49,512 nucleotides of DNA from Thermomicrobiales bacterium (GCA_020432165.1 JAGQGU010000047.1:1-49512); one strand, 5' to 3'; counted from the first letter of the stretch, positions 1 to 8,909 are shown. Notes: a model not told the origin generated them from the letters alone. Program-made: numbers and translations.

Positions 1-441
1 GATGCGACGGCAACTGCCACCATCACCCTTGAGGACATCAAGTGCACCCCGGTTGTTCCGGGAATGCCCGAAGTGACACCAGCTGTCTGTGAAGAAGGCA
101 AGGTTGTCGATCCTAGCGTCGTAGTGCCGACCACACCTGGTGTGACCTACACCACGAGTGGCGAAGCCAAGGCTGGTGGCAAGATGACCATCACCGCAAC
201 CATTGGCGATGGCTACGAGTGGGGCGAACTGCCGGCAGGATGGACGAAGGTCGATCCGACGACAGCCACCTACGAGATCACCTTCGCTGGTATCACCTGC
301 GAGACACCGCCGGTTGTGACGGAACTGCCGAAGACTGGTAGCGGTCAGGGCACTTCGTCGAACGGAATCCTGCTTGCCACGCTGGCGGGTGCGATTCTGG
401 TCGCGGGCGCCGTGCGCACCACGATTACCAAGCGGACGTAA
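1..441 (+). CDS. LPKTG-anchored repeat surface protein, C-terminal part (5'-truncated by window edge)
   Basis: The reading frame is open from base 1, so only the last ~146 residues of the protein are visible; the ATG at 64 is internal. They hold the end of one Cys-bounded repeat, one complete repeat (ending ITC), then ELPKTG, a hydrophobic helix and a short basic tail ending TKRT. This is a standard sortase sorting signal, so the mature protein should be covalently anchored to the cell wall. The segment is nearly identical, with mostly synonymous differences, to the end of the complete paralogue at 790-4482. The two genes are therefore a tandem duplicate pair. The native start and full length cannot be seen. 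Confidence 0.85.
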   Translation, partial: DATATATITLEDIKCTPVVPGMPEVTPAVCEEGKVVDPSVVVPTTPGVTYTTSGEAKAGGKMTITATIGDGYEWGELPAGWTKVDPTTATYEITFAGITCETPPVVTELPKTGSGQGTSSNGILLATLAGAILVAGAVRTTITKRT

Positions 442-467
442 CGGCGGGCTCTGCGTTACGTAGTAAG

Positions 468-507
468 AAAGAACCACTCCGGTCTTCGGGCCGGGGTGGT
501 TCTTTTA
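468..507 (+). terminator. Rho-independent terminator of first surface-protein gene
   Basis: A ~15-bp stem (AAAGAACCACTCCGG with CCGGGGTGGTTCTTT, one G-T pair) is followed by T-rich sequence, 27 bases after the stop codon. The same hairpin recurs after the paralogue. Confidence 0.85.
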
Positions 508-789
508 TCTCTTCCCTCCCATCAAATCGCATTTGCGCGGGCTTGTGCGGGAAAGCCAAATCAATATTCGATCCGGTACTTTTGTACATTCTTCACTCGT
601 ATTGATATCAATAGGACTAGTTCTTAAGGTCATAAATTGGTCCTAGTTATTCGTACTAAATAGAACTAGGTAGTACTCCGATTTTGGTCTCCGTTCCCAA
701 ATACTTGGGGGTGAATGCCGACCGGTGGCGGTCGGTATCTGCTTGTGCATCCACAACCCGCGTGGATAACGTGAAGGAGGAGTAGCGGA
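508..789 (+). promoter_or_regulatory. AT-rich upstream region of surface-protein gene with CTAG inverted repeats
   Basis: This 282-base gap holds no gene and is clearly more AT-rich than the coding DNA. It has three CTAG tetramers within ~55 bases (617-620, 643-646, 666-669). There is an inverted repeat CCTAGTT (642-648) / AACTAGG (664-670) and an interleaved one TACTA (654-658) / TAGTA (671-675). GTAC-TTTT-GTAC lies at 576-587. A strong Shine-Dalgarno (GAAGGAGG, about 773-780) precedes the ATG at 790. The repeats could be operators for a regulator of surface-protein expression; no clear -35/-10 pair was assigned. Confidence 0.45.
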
Positions 790-3700
790 ATGACCAAACG
801 TTTGCGGACGTTTTTGGCGATAGCGGTAACGCTGATGATGCTGGTGCAATCAGTGTCACCATCGGCGTTTGCCCAGGAGATCGTTGGAACTCCTGTCGCT
901 GAAAGCACAGATAATTCCGGTGATAACACCGGAGACACACCTGATGAAGGTACCCCTGCGGATACCGAAGATCAGGACAATGGTGATGCTGAAGAGCAGA
1001 ACCAGGCTGATGATCAGCTCCCGGTAGAGTCTGATTCCAGCGTGGTCCAGCCCATGGCGGATAAGCCAGAGGCCATTCTGCCTCAGGTTGATGTGGAGTA
1101 CGGTACTGGCGCGAATGCTGGCATGGTTCGCTTCAAGCTGAGCGGTAGCACCGGCTTCCTCCAGTTCGGCTGGTCACGCAACGTCACCCAGGAGTTCAAC
1201 AACCTGCCTGAAGGTTCCTGGACATCATGGACCACCGTTGCTCAGTGCCAGTCGGCATTCTACATGAAGGCACGTCTGGATACCGCCAACTACAGCAACC
1301 CCAAGGGTGTGGTGACACCAAACCCGGGTGTTCCTGGTGGTGGTAATCAGGTACCGGGAACCAACTGGGTCTTTGAAGGTAATGTCTTCGGTGGCTACTG
1401 GTTCTTCTACAAGATCCCATCTGGCCTCTGCACCCCGCCGCTGGCAGAGATCTCTCCGATCAGCCCGAGCGTAACCGGTCTGGTTTGTGCCAATGGTGTT
1501 GATCCGGATCCGACCATTGTCTATGCAACCGGCCCAGATGGCATCACGTATGCCACGCTGCAGGAAGTGGATAGCAACGGCGACTTCTCGATCACAGCGA
1601 CCAAGTCGAGCGACAAGTCCTGGGGTGATCTGCCATCCGGCTGGTACGTGCCGAATTTGGCCGAGTCGAATGTTGCACGATATGACGGCAACGTAACTGT
1701 TGTTCCGTGCATCCCGACCGCTCCGGCAGCAACCCCGGACATCTCCGGCAATGTCTGCACCGGCGGCGTTTACACGCCACCCACGGCTACGTTTGCAGCC
1801 AAAGATGGGGTGACCTACTCGAACATCGTTGCCGAGAATGGAAACGTTAGTGCCAAGGCCACCCTCGCCAATGAGTACAAGTGGGATACCGCCAATATGC
1901 CGAACGGCTGGACAATCACCAGCCCGACTGAGGCGACCTACTCGGGCGAGTACGATGCCAAGCCGTGCACCCCGATTGCTCCGGTCTCACCCGATGTTAC
2001 CGGCAGCGTCTGTGACGACGGTGTTACAACCGATGTTGTTGTTGAGTTCAACGACAAAGGTGGAATTCTGACCTACTCAGATATCGTGGCCAAGGATGGC
2101 GAGATCAGCGCAACCGCTACTCTGCCGGACGGGTACGCCTGGGATACGCAGAACATGCCATCTGGTTGGACGGTAGATCCGAACGACCCAACCAAGGCCA
2201 ATTACTCTGGTGAGTATGAGAATGGCGAGTGCACCCCGGTAGTGCCGGTGGCACCCGTGGTGTCCGGCAATGTCTGCGAGGGCGGTGCCTACACCAATGC
2301 AACTGTTGAGGCTGCCGATGCTCCTGCCGGCATCACCTACAGTGATGTTGACATCACCGGTCCCACCAATGGCAAGTACACCGTAACGGCAACCGCCACG
2401 CTCTCCGATGGTCAGAAGTGGGGCACGTTGGGTGAGGGATGGACAACCGTCTCCACCACCGAAGCCGCCTACGAAGCCACAATCGATGAGAATCCGTGCA
2501 CGCCGATTCAGCCGGTAACCCCGCAGATCGATGGTGCAGTTTGTGTCGATGGTGCATTCGTGCCGGCTGAAGTCAGCTTTGGTGCTGGTACCGACGGCGT
2601 CAAGTACGAAGGTAGCGCCAAGGATGGCGAGTTCACCGCAACCGCAACGATCACTGGCTCAGGCATCGCCTGGGGCGATCTGACCGGTACTGGTTGGGAG
2701 CCGACCGATGATCCGGCCGTGATCACATACTCCGGTGAGTACACCGAAGCTCCGTGTGTTCCGGTGGTTCCGGTTATGCCAAGCTTGAGTGGTAATGTCT
2801 GCATCGGTGGCGTCTACACCACCCTCTCCGCTGAAGCGGCTGATGGCCCGGAAGGCGTCATGTACAGCGATATCCAGGTTAGTGGTCCGGTCAATGGTGT
2901 CTACACCGTGACGGCGAAGGCCACCCTGGCCGATGGCAAGAGCTGGGGTACCTTCGAGGATGGTTCTGGCTGGACTCAGACCTCCGATTCCGAAGCGACC
3001 TATCAGGCCGAGATCGGTGAGGAGCCATGTGTTCCGGTAACGCTGCTTGCACCATCAATCAGTGGCAACGTCTGTGTTGACGGTACCTTCATGGCTCTGA
3101 ATGTCGGTTTTGCCGAGATTGCAGGCATCACCTACGTCGATGGCCAGGCTACTGGTCCGGTCGATGGCATGTTCATCATTACCGCTACCGCCACTCTTGA
3201 TAGCTTTGGCGTCAGCTGGGGTACGTTGGAGCCTGGTTGGACCAAGGTCTCTGATACCGTAGCCACGTACTATCAGGAAGTCGAAGCCAATCTCTGCACC
3301 CCGACCACGCCAGCACTGCCTGACCTGACCGGCAATGTCTGCACCGGTGGCGAGTACACGCCAGCCTCGGCGACATTCGCTGATAAGGATGGCGTGACCT
3401 ACAGCAACATCTCCGTTGGTGGTGGTGTTATCACTGCTGATGCTCAGGTTGCCGATGGCTACGCATGGGATGACGAGGGCATGCCAGAAGGTTGGACCAT
3501 CGATGAGAATGATCCTTCCAAGGCTAGCTTCGCCGGTACCTATGTTGAAGCTCCGTGCGCTCCGGTAATCCCGGTGAACCCGGTTGTGAATCAGGCGGTC
3601 TGCACCGGTGGTGCAATCGTCGAGCCGACCGTGACCACGACTGATACCGATCGCGTGAGCTATGAGATTGTTGGCACCGTTGAGAATGGCGGTAGTGTGA

Positions 3701-4482
3701 CGATCGTCGCCACGCTGGCTGATGGCTATGCGTGGGATACCGAGGATGCGGCCTGGCCCGAAGGCTGGACCGTGACTGAGGGCAACCCGGCGGAAGCCAC
3801 CAAGACCATCAACCTCAATGATGTCGAGTGCGCGCCAACCCAGCCGGTTCTGCCAACAGTCGTTCAGGCTGTCTGCACCGGTGGCGGACTGGTCGATCCG
3901 AGCATCACGCTGGATGAGACCGAAGGCGTTACCTACGAGATTCAGGGCCAGATCAAGAGCGGTGCCACTGTCACCATCGTTGCCACCATTCAGGATGGCT
4001 ACAAGTGGGACATGATTCCGGAAGGCTGGACCAAGGTTGATGATGCGACGGCAACTGCCACCATCATCCTTGAGGACATCAAGTGCACCCCGGTTGTTCC
4101 GGGAATGCCCGAAGTGACACCAGCTGTCTGTGAAGAAGGCAAGGTTGTTGATCCGAGCGTTGTGGTTCCGACCACACCAGGCGTGACCTACACCACGAGT
4201 GGCGAAGCCAAGGCTGGTGGCAAGATGACCATCACCGCAACAATTGGCGATGGCTACGAGTGGGGCGAACTGCCGGCAGGATGGACCAAGGTCGATCCGA
4301 CGACAGCCACCTACGAGATCACCTTCGCTGGTATCACCTGCGAGACACCGCCGGTTGTGACGGAACTGCCGAAGACTGGTAGCGGTCAGGGCACTTCGTC
4401 GAACGGAATCCTGCTCGCCACACTGGCGGGTGCGATTCTGGTCGCGGGCGCCGTGCGCACCACGATTACCAAGCGGACGTAA
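790..4482 (+). CDS. Cell-wall-anchored repeat surface protein (signal peptide, 11 Cys-bounded repeats, LPKTG)
   Basis: The protein has 1230 residues. Residues 1-28 are a Sec signal peptide (MTKRLR, hydrophobic core, cleavage near AFA). Residues ~30-90 form an acidic Asp/Glu/Thr/Pro linker. Residues ~90-212 form a unique Trp/Gly-rich domain. Residues ~213-1190 hold eleven repeats of ~88 residues. Each begins with Pro-rich sequence and a Cys in a G-x-V-C-type turn, contains a K/D-W ... GWT motif, and ends with a second Cys before the next Pro segment. LPKTG at ~1193-1197, a hydrophobic helix and TKRT form the sortase signal. An extracellular wall-anchored adhesin or stalk is inferred; the paired cysteines may form intra-repeat disulfides. 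I do not recognise the repeat family. A strong Shine-Dalgarno supports the ATG. The 3' end duplicates that of the upstream gene. Confidence 0.9.
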   Translation: MTKRLRTFLAIAVTLMMLVQSVSPSAFAQEIVGTPVAESTDNSGDNTGDTPDEGTPADTEDQDNGDAEEQNQADDQLPVESDSSVVQPMADKPEAILPQVDVEYGTGANAGMVRFKLSGSTGFLQFGWSRNVTQEFNNLPEGSWTSWTTVAQCQSAFYMKARLDTANYSNPKGVVTPNPGVPGGGNQVPGTNWVFEGNVFGGYWFFYKIPSGLCTPPLAEISPISPSVTGLVCANGVDPDPTIVYATGPDGITYATLQEVDSNGDFSITATKSSDKSWGDLPSGWYVPNLAESNVARYDGNVTVVPCIPTAPAATPDISGNVCTGGVYTPPTATFAAKDGVTYSNIVAENGNVSAKATLANEYKWDTANMPNGWTITSPTEATYSGEYDAKPCTPIAPVSPDVTGSVCDDGVTTDVVVEFNDKGGILTYSDIVAKDGEISATATLPDGYAWDTQNMPSGWTVDPNDPTKANYSGEYENGECTPVVPVAPVVSGNVCEGGAYTNATVEAADAPAGITYSDVDITGPTNGKYTVTATATLSDGQKWGTLGEGWTTVSTTEAAYEATIDENPCTPIQPVTPQIDGAVCVDGAFVPAEVSFGAGTDGVKYEGSAKDGEFTATATITGSGIAWGDLTGTGWEPTDDPAVITYSGEYTEAPCVPVVPVMPSLSGNVCIGGVYTTLSAEAADGPEGVMYSDIQVSGPVNGVYTVTAKATLADGKSWGTFEDGSGWTQTSDSEATYQAEIGEEPCVPVTLLAPSISGNVCVDGTFMALNVGFAEIAGITYVDGQATGPVDGMFIITATATLDSFGVSWGTLEPGWTKVSDTVATYYQEVEANLCTPTTPALPDLTGNVCTGGEYTPASATFADKDGVTYSNISVGGGVITADAQVADGYAWDDEGMPEGWTIDENDPSKASFAGTYVEAPCAPVIPVNPVVNQAVCTGGAIVEPTVTTTDTDRVSYEIVGTVENGGSVTIVATLADGYAWDTEDAAWPEGWTVTEGNPAEATKTINLNDVECAPTQPVLPTVVQAVCTGGGLVDPSITLDETEGVTYEIQGQIKSGATVTIVATIQDGYKWDMIPEGWTKVDDATATATIILEDIKCTPVVPGMPEVTPAVCEEGKVVDPSVVVPTTPGVTYTTSGEAKAGGKMTITATIGDGYEWGELPAGWTKVDPTTATYEITFAGITCETPPVVTELPKTGSGQGTSSNGILLATLAGAILVAGAVRTTITKRT
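1425..4365 (+). repeat. Array of 11 in-gene repeats (~264 bp, ~88 aa each)
   Basis: Repeat units are recognisable from Cys-containing turns whose codons fall near 1487, 1747, 2005, 2268, 2530, 2791, 3064, 3333, 3589, 3862 and 4120. Spacing is regular at 260-273 bases. Units diverge in sequence but keep two Cys and the GW motif, so the array is old, unlike the near-identical 3' ends of the two genes. Confidence 0.85.
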
Positions 4483-4546
4483 CGGCGGGCTCTGCGTTAC
4501 GTAGTAAGAAAGAACCACTCCGGTCTTCGGGCCGGAGTGGTTCTCT
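4042..4546 (+). repeat. Direct repeat, copy 2 (3' end of surface-protein gene plus terminator)
   Basis: This is the partner of 1-507. Sequence similarity stops just past the terminator hairpin, so the duplicated or converted unit includes the transcription terminator. Confidence 0.85.
4509..4546 (+). terminator. Rho-independent terminator of complete surface-protein gene
   Basis: AGAACCACTCCGG (4511-4523) pairs perfectly with CCGGAGTGGTTCT (4532-4544). The tail TCTTAAG is weaker in T than in copy 1. Confidence 0.8.
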
Positions 4547-4556
4547 TAAGCGAGGC

Positions 4557-4562
4557 TATAAT
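4557..4562 (+). promoter_or_regulatory. -10 box for small membrane-protein gene
   Basis: A consensus TATAAT lies ~43 bases upstream of the ATG at 4605 and just after the terminator. No convincing -35 box is present at 16-18 bases upstream, so the assignment rests on the -10 alone. Confidence 0.4.
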
Positions 4563-4604
4563 CCTACCGTTGAGTTTCGTTCGCTCGCTGGAGGCGGAGC
4601 ACCT

Positions 4605-4973
4605 ATGAGTATCATTGCGGAGCTGCACGGCACCCTGGCTCAAACTGTTATGTACTACTTCTTCGTGATTGGTGTGTGGGGCATTATCGAGTATGTTCGC
4701 GGCGGTGAGCTAGGCGGCAATATCGGTGGCGCCTTTGTTATTGGTCAGATCCTGGTCTGTGTCCAGGTGCTGCTGGGTATTGTTATTCTGGCTGGTGGGT
4801 ACCGCGTACTCTCCACGCACTACCTTTATGGTATCTCTGCCATCATTTCCCTGCCGTTTGCATGGAGCTACATGCGCTCACGCCATCCGCGGCAGGCACT
4901 GATGGTCTACAGTCTGGTTGCCTTGTGGATATTCGGACTCGCCATTCGCGGCATCATTACTGCTGGCGGCTGA
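4605..4973 (+). CDS. Small four-helix membrane protein, unknown function
   Basis: 122 residues with four predicted membrane helices (about residues 14-33, 40-62, 71-88, 97-118) joined by short loops. A RSRHPRQ basic loop between helices 3 and 4 is probably cytoplasmic. GGAGGCGG sits ~10 bases before the ATG. It has no recognisable catalytic motif. The size and layout resemble small integral proteins often annotated as hypothetical in Chloroflexota. It ends one base before the stop of the convergent metallo-hydrolase gene, so the two genes abut tail to tail. Confidence 0.7.
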   Translation: MSIIAELHGTLAQTVMYYFFVIGVWGIIEYVRGGELGGNIGGAFVIGQILVCVQVLLGIVILAGGYRVLSTHYLYGISAIISLPFAWSYMRSRHPRQALMVYSLVALWIFGLAIRGIITAGG

Positions 4974-5858
4974 TCACATCTCGAGGGCGAGCTGTCCATT
5001 CCGGATTGGTGAGGATGCAGGCAAGAACCCGCCCTCGTTGACCGAGCGATGTGACTCCCAGGTATCAAAGATCTCTTTGCGGGGTAGAGCTCGTACATCC
5101 AGCTCAAGATCGATGCGTGTCAGCGCCTCATTAACTGTCTGCTCGGCCAACCAGTTGACATTGTTGTGCTCGCTCAGGTGAGCCAGTCGAATCACGGGCT
5201 CCCGATTGTCGCCGGAGAGAACTTTGGTGAGGGCCTCACCACAGGCGGTGTTGGCGAGGTGGCCGCGATTGGATCGTACCCGTTCCTGCAAATAGCGAGG
5301 GTAGGGGCCTGTGCGCAGCATGTGCTCGTCGTAGTTCGCCTCCAGGATAATGAAGTCACTTGCCTGCAGATAGGGTGTGAGATCGTCTGTATAGACCCCA
5401 AGGTCGGTGAGAATCGTCGCGCGCGATCCATCCTTGAACTCGAACATAAACCCCGTCGGTTCAGCGGCATCGTGGCTTACCTTCAGTGGCCAAATAGTGA
5501 TCTCTCCGAGCGTTACGGGAGTGAACGCCTTCACGATCATCCGATTTGGATGGCGACCGATACTGCGACTGGCTGTGCCCTGGGTGGCAACCACGCAGAG
5601 ATCCTCACGCAACACCTTCGGTAATGTACAGATGTGATCGCTATGCTCGTGCGTGATACAGAGTGCTTGGACATCATTGAGCGATAATCCGCGCTCCTTG
5701 AGTCCCCGCTGGATGGTGCGGATGCCAATACCACAATCAACCATCACCACTTGCGCGCCACTTGTGACCAGAAAAGCATTCCCACTACTGGAGCTGCCAA
5801 AGCTTTGCACGGTGATTCCGTGATCGATAGAAAAGGACATCTGGGAATCTGCTTGCAT
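4974..5858 (-). CDS. MBL-fold metallo-hydrolase, WalJ/YycJ-like
   Basis: 294 residues from the ATG at 5858. The frame stays open to 6047, but the longer form would run into the divergent UPF0182 gene and lacks family similarity. GCAAGG precedes 5858; an in-frame ATG at 5840 has no Shine-Dalgarno. The N-terminus FGSSSSGNAF, the DCG strand and the metal-binding THEHSDH motif (H70, H72, D74, H75) are typical of the YycJ/WalJ branch of metallo-beta-lactamase-fold proteins. Members are putative 5'-3' exonucleases or phosphodiesterases linked to WalRK in Firmicutes; no WalRK is visible here. A cytoplasmic two-metal hydrolase is well supported, the precise substrate is not. Confidence 0.8.
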   Translation of the reverse strand: MQADSQMSFSIDHGITVQSFGSSSSGNAFLVTSGAQVVMVDCGIGIRTIQRGLKERGLSLNDVQALCITHEHSDHICTLPKVLREDLCVVATQGTASRSIGRHPNRMIVKAFTPVTLGEITIWPLKVSHDAAEPTGFMFEFKDGSRATILTDLGVYTDDLTPYLQASDFIILEANYDEHMLRTGPYPRYLQERVRSNRGHLANTACGEALTKVLSGDNREPVIRLAHLSEHNNVNWLAEQTVNEALTRIDLELDVRALPRKEIFDTWESHRSVNEGGFLPASSPIRNGQLALEM

Positions 5859-5916
5859 GAAAGACCTTGCGGGGAGTGCGGAGCGCGAGCCGCAATACAG
5901 TAGAATATCCTCGATC

Positions 5917-5954
5917 GTACCACGAATACCGGGTGATTCCTTGTATCGTGGCAC
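5917..5954 (+). other. Hairpin in leader of UPF0182 gene
   Basis: GTACCACGAATAC (5917-5929) can pair with GTATCGTGGCAC (5943-5954), interrupted by one bulge. It lies between a possible -10 (TAGAAT, 5901-5906) and the ATG at 5978, so it could fold in the 5' leader. No known riboswitch class was recognised. Confidence 0.4.
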
Positions 5955-5977
5955 CCCCTGGGAGTGAGATAGAGCAG

Positions 5978-8866
5978 ATGAATCGATTTCGACGTAAGCC
6001 TGTGCAACCGGCAGCGCCGCAGAGTGCCTCCAACGAACCGCAACCAAAGAAGAAGCGCTTCGGTATTTCCGCCAGTACCAGACGGAGCCTCATCATTACT
6101 CTGGTATTGGGTCTGATCGCTGTTCTGGCGTTCTTCAGTGCACCATTCTGGATGAACTGGCTCTGGTTCGGAAGTATCGGCTATCGCTCCGTTTTGGTGA
6201 CGAGCTACCTGGCACAAGGCGGCACCTTCTTTGTCGCCGCGCTGGTGGCCGCCATCCTTTTCTTGACGAATGTGCGGCTCGCCATTCGCAACTCGAAGAA
6301 GTTTGATGTGGGTGAAGATGGGCGTGCCGGTCGGTTCAGCAATGCTGCACTGAAGTGGCTGGGCCTCATCGGGACTGCCGTCGTCGCATTCATCGCCGGC
6401 AGGTACTTCTCCAATCGCTGGGAAGAGGTGTTGCTCTTCTTCAATGGCCGCGAGTTTGGGGTGAGCGATCCCACCTACAATCGCGATGTCGGGTTCTACG
6501 TGTTCCAGGTGCCATTCTTGCGTACACTTGAGAACACATTGCTTGCATTGTTGGCGGTCACGCTCGCGGCGGTGCTCATCGTTTATCTCGTGCGCATGGG
6601 TGTGCGCTTCCGCGCGCTCGGTGGTATGCCGATGGCCGCGCTGCGCCACATCATGGGACTGTTGAGCGCGCTCCTGCTGGTTTTCGCACTCGGATACCTG
6701 CTTAGTAACTACGAGCTTGTGTATAGCAGTCGCGGCGTTGTCGATGGACCCGGATTTACGGATAGCAATATCGTACGGCCTATTCACTACATCATGGTGG
6801 CGGTGAGTGTAGTAGCGGCGGTTGCCTTGCTAACGGGCTATGTTCTACGAAAACCCAAGATGCTTATCGGTATCATCAGCGTCTGGGCGGTGGCGAGCTT
6901 TGTGCTGACGCCGCTGCTGCCAATGGCCGTGCAGCGGTTCATTGTTGAGCCGAACGAGTTCAATCGCGAGCAAGGCTACATATCCCAGAATATCGATATG
7001 ACCCGCCAGGCTTTCGGCATCAACAATGTCCAGACGGTTGATGTCACTGGCCAGGAGCAGGTGATTCCGAGCGAACTGGATACGAGTGCTGGCGGTAATC
7101 TCGCCAATGTTCGCATTTGGGACTATCGCGTGGTGGGACCGATCTACCAACAAATTCAGAGCTTCGTCACCTTCTATCAGTTCGTCGACATTGACGTTGA
7201 TCGCTACGATATCAATGGCAACACCGTGCAGGTCATAGTGGGAGCCCGGGAGCTAAACCTGAACGGCCTGGCTTCTGGTCGACGGACATGGACCAATGAG
7301 CACCTCGTTTACACCCATGGCTATGGCTATGTCATGAGTTCGGTAAGCAGCGTCGGTTCTGATGGCTGGCCGGTGCAGATTGTGAGTGGCGTGCCGATCA
7401 CTGGTCCCGATGGTTTGGTGGTGGAGAATCCGGAGATCTACTTTGGCGAGTCTGACCTCCAGTGGATCATTCTCTTTTCTGACCAGTCTGAGATTGCCGG
7501 GCTTGACGATTCCGGCACAAGCAGCAGTGGCTTCGAGGGTGATGTTTATGGTTCGGTGAGCCTGAGCAATCCGTTCACGCGAGCGATGGCAGCGGTCTCG
7601 CTCGGTGATCGCAATATCTTCTTCACCAATCAACTGACATCCGATTCTCGTATTGTCGAGTCGCGCAACGTGGTCGAGCGGGCCGAGCGCATCGCTCCCT
7701 TCCTTGAATACGATGACGATCCCTATCTGGTTATCGCCGATGGCCGCATGTATTGGGTGATTGATGCCTATACCGAGACGGATATGTATCCACATGCGAC
7801 CGAATACGATGGCCGTAACTATCTGCGGAACTCGGTGAAGGTTGTGGTGGATGCTTACAATGGTGAAACCACCTTCTATCGTACGGGCGTTGAGGATCCG
7901 ATTGCTGATGCATGGGGCTCCATCTATAGCGATCTCTTCACACCGATCAGTGAAGCTTCTCCCGAGTTGACAGCACACTTCCGCTATCCGGAAGAGCTTT
8001 ATACCGTCCAGGCCGAGGTGATGGCGGATTATCACATGGATAGTGCACGCACCTGGTACGACGGTGATGATCGCTGGAGTATCGCCAAGGAAGCCAGCGA
8101 CGAAGAGAATCGCCAGATGGATCCCTATTTTGTCAGCCAGGTGCTTCCTGGTGACACTGAGGGAGATTTCTGGCTCACGATTCCATTCACTCCTGGCGGC
8201 AGTACATCCAATGAGAATATGACAGCCTGGATGGCAGGGCGTTCGGATGAGCAGGGGAACACGGAGCTGCGCCTCTATCGCTATCCGCGGCAGGTGACGG
8301 TGTATGGTCCGCGCCAGGTCGAGGCGATGATCGATCAGGATCCCGATATCAGCAGCCAAATCACGCTGTGGAGTCAGGGAGGTAGCAAGGTCATTCGTGG
8401 CAATATGCTCGTGATCCCGGTCGGCGATGCCATGCTGTATGTGCAACCACTCTACCTGCAGGCTACCGGAACCAGCGCCAGTGCTCCGACGCTCGCCCGT
8501 GTGATTGTGGTGGCCAACAACCAGGTTGTGATGCGTCCAACACTGGAGGAGGCGATCGCCGCGCTTGAAGATCCGCAAGCGGATACCGTTGGTGATGTGG
8601 TTGAAGATCCGAACGAAGTGGTCTCGCAGACGGAAGCTGGTACCGATGATCAGACGCCTGTGGACACAAGTGCGTTGCCGGAAGATCTGCAGGGGATGAC
8701 ACGGGATGAGTTGATCGCCGAGTCACTCTCCACGCTCGAGCGCGCCGACAAGGCGTTGAGCGACGGCGATCCCGTCACCTATCAGTCCGAGATGAATCGT
8801 CTACGACTGATTCTGGAAGCGTTGAACGGAGAGGTAGCTACTCCCGTCGCCACTCCCGGAAGTTGA
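5978..8866 (+). CDS. UPF0182 family large membrane protein
   Basis: 962 residues from the ATG at 5978; the frame is open to 5867 but that extension overlaps the divergent gene's leader. The N-terminal ~330 residues hold about seven membrane helices, after a basic proline-rich cytoplasmic head (RRKPVQPAAP, PKKKR). A ~600-residue extracytoplasmic domain follows, with aromatic and acidic motifs such as FVTFYQFVDIDVDRY and LEYDDDPYLVI. The C-terminus is acidic and probably disordered. This matches COG1615 (UPF0182), a conserved family of actinobacteria, cyanobacteria and Chloroflexota with no established function. It is monocistronic by the flanking signals. Confidence 0.9.
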   Translation: MNRFRRKPVQPAAPQSASNEPQPKKKRFGISASTRRSLIITLVLGLIAVLAFFSAPFWMNWLWFGSIGYRSVLVTSYLAQGGTFFVAALVAAILFLTNVRLAIRNSKKFDVGEDGRAGRFSNAALKWLGLIGTAVVAFIAGRYFSNRWEEVLLFFNGREFGVSDPTYNRDVGFYVFQVPFLRTLENTLLALLAVTLAAVLIVYLVRMGVRFRALGGMPMAALRHIMGLLSALLLVFALGYLLSNYELVYSSRGVVDGPGFTDSNIVRPIHYIMVAVSVVAAVALLTGYVLRKPKMLIGIISVWAVASFVLTPLLPMAVQRFIVEPNEFNREQGYISQNIDMTRQAFGINNVQTVDVTGQEQVIPSELDTSAGGNLANVRIWDYRVVGPIYQQIQSFVTFYQFVDIDVDRYDINGNTVQVIVGARELNLNGLASGRRTWTNEHLVYTHGYGYVMSSVSSVGSDGWPVQIVSGVPITGPDGLVVENPEIYFGESDLQWIILFSDQSEIAGLDDSGTSSSGFEGDVYGSVSLSNPFTRAMAAVSLGDRNIFFTNQLTSDSRIVESRNVVERAERIAPFLEYDDDPYLVIADGRMYWVIDAYTETDMYPHATEYDGRNYLRNSVKVVVDAYNGETTFYRTGVEDPIADAWGSIYSDLFTPISEASPELTAHFRYPEELYTVQAEVMADYHMDSARTWYDGDDRWSIAKEASDEENRQMDPYFVSQVLPGDTEGDFWLTIPFTPGGSTSNENMTAWMAGRSDEQGNTELRLYRYPRQVTVYGPRQVEAMIDQDPDISSQITLWSQGGSKVIRGNMLVIPVGDAMLYVQPLYLQATGTSASAPTLARVIVVANNQVVMRPTLEEAIAALEDPQADTVGDVVEDPNEVVSQTEAGTDDQTPVDTSALPEDLQGMTRDELIAESLSTLERADKALSDGDPVTYQSEMNRLRLILEALNGEVATPVATPGS

Positions 8867-8871
8867 GAATC

Positions 8872-8905
8872 ATCATTCCTCCCCAGAGCGATGGGGAGGA
8901 ATGAT
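8872..8905 (+). terminator. Strong hairpin after UPF0182 gene
   Basis: A perfect 13-bp stem, ATCATTCCTCCCC (8872-8884) with GGGGAGGAATGAT (8893-8905), starts five bases after the stop codon. It lacks a following T run, so it may terminate weakly or act as an mRNA 3'-end stabiliser. Confidence 0.65.
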
Positions 8906-8909
8906 CACA

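Larger units (their letters stand above)
1..507 (+). repeat. Direct repeat, copy 1 (3' end of surface-protein gene plus terminator)
   Basis: Bases 1-507 match 4042-4546 at a constant offset of 4041, with scattered, mostly third-position substitutions. Identity covers the last ~146 codons, the stop codon and the terminator hairpin, then ends abruptly. The left limit is not visible because it reaches the window edge. Confidence 0.85.

Noticed and set aside
3055-4518. 487-codon open frame on the minus strand over the surface-protein gene
   Set aside because: It is the mirror of the repetitive coding strand; no ribosome site, no family pattern, and the plus-strand gene has a signal peptide, repeats and an anchor.
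5744-6787. 347-codon minus-strand frame spanning the MBL/UPF0182 border
   Set aside because: Crosses two well-supported genes and their promoters, with no domain pattern.
7253-8578. 441-codon minus-strand frame inside the UPF0182 gene
   Set aside because: Composition is His/Ile/Arg-rich with no motif; the plus strand carries clear UPF0182 features.
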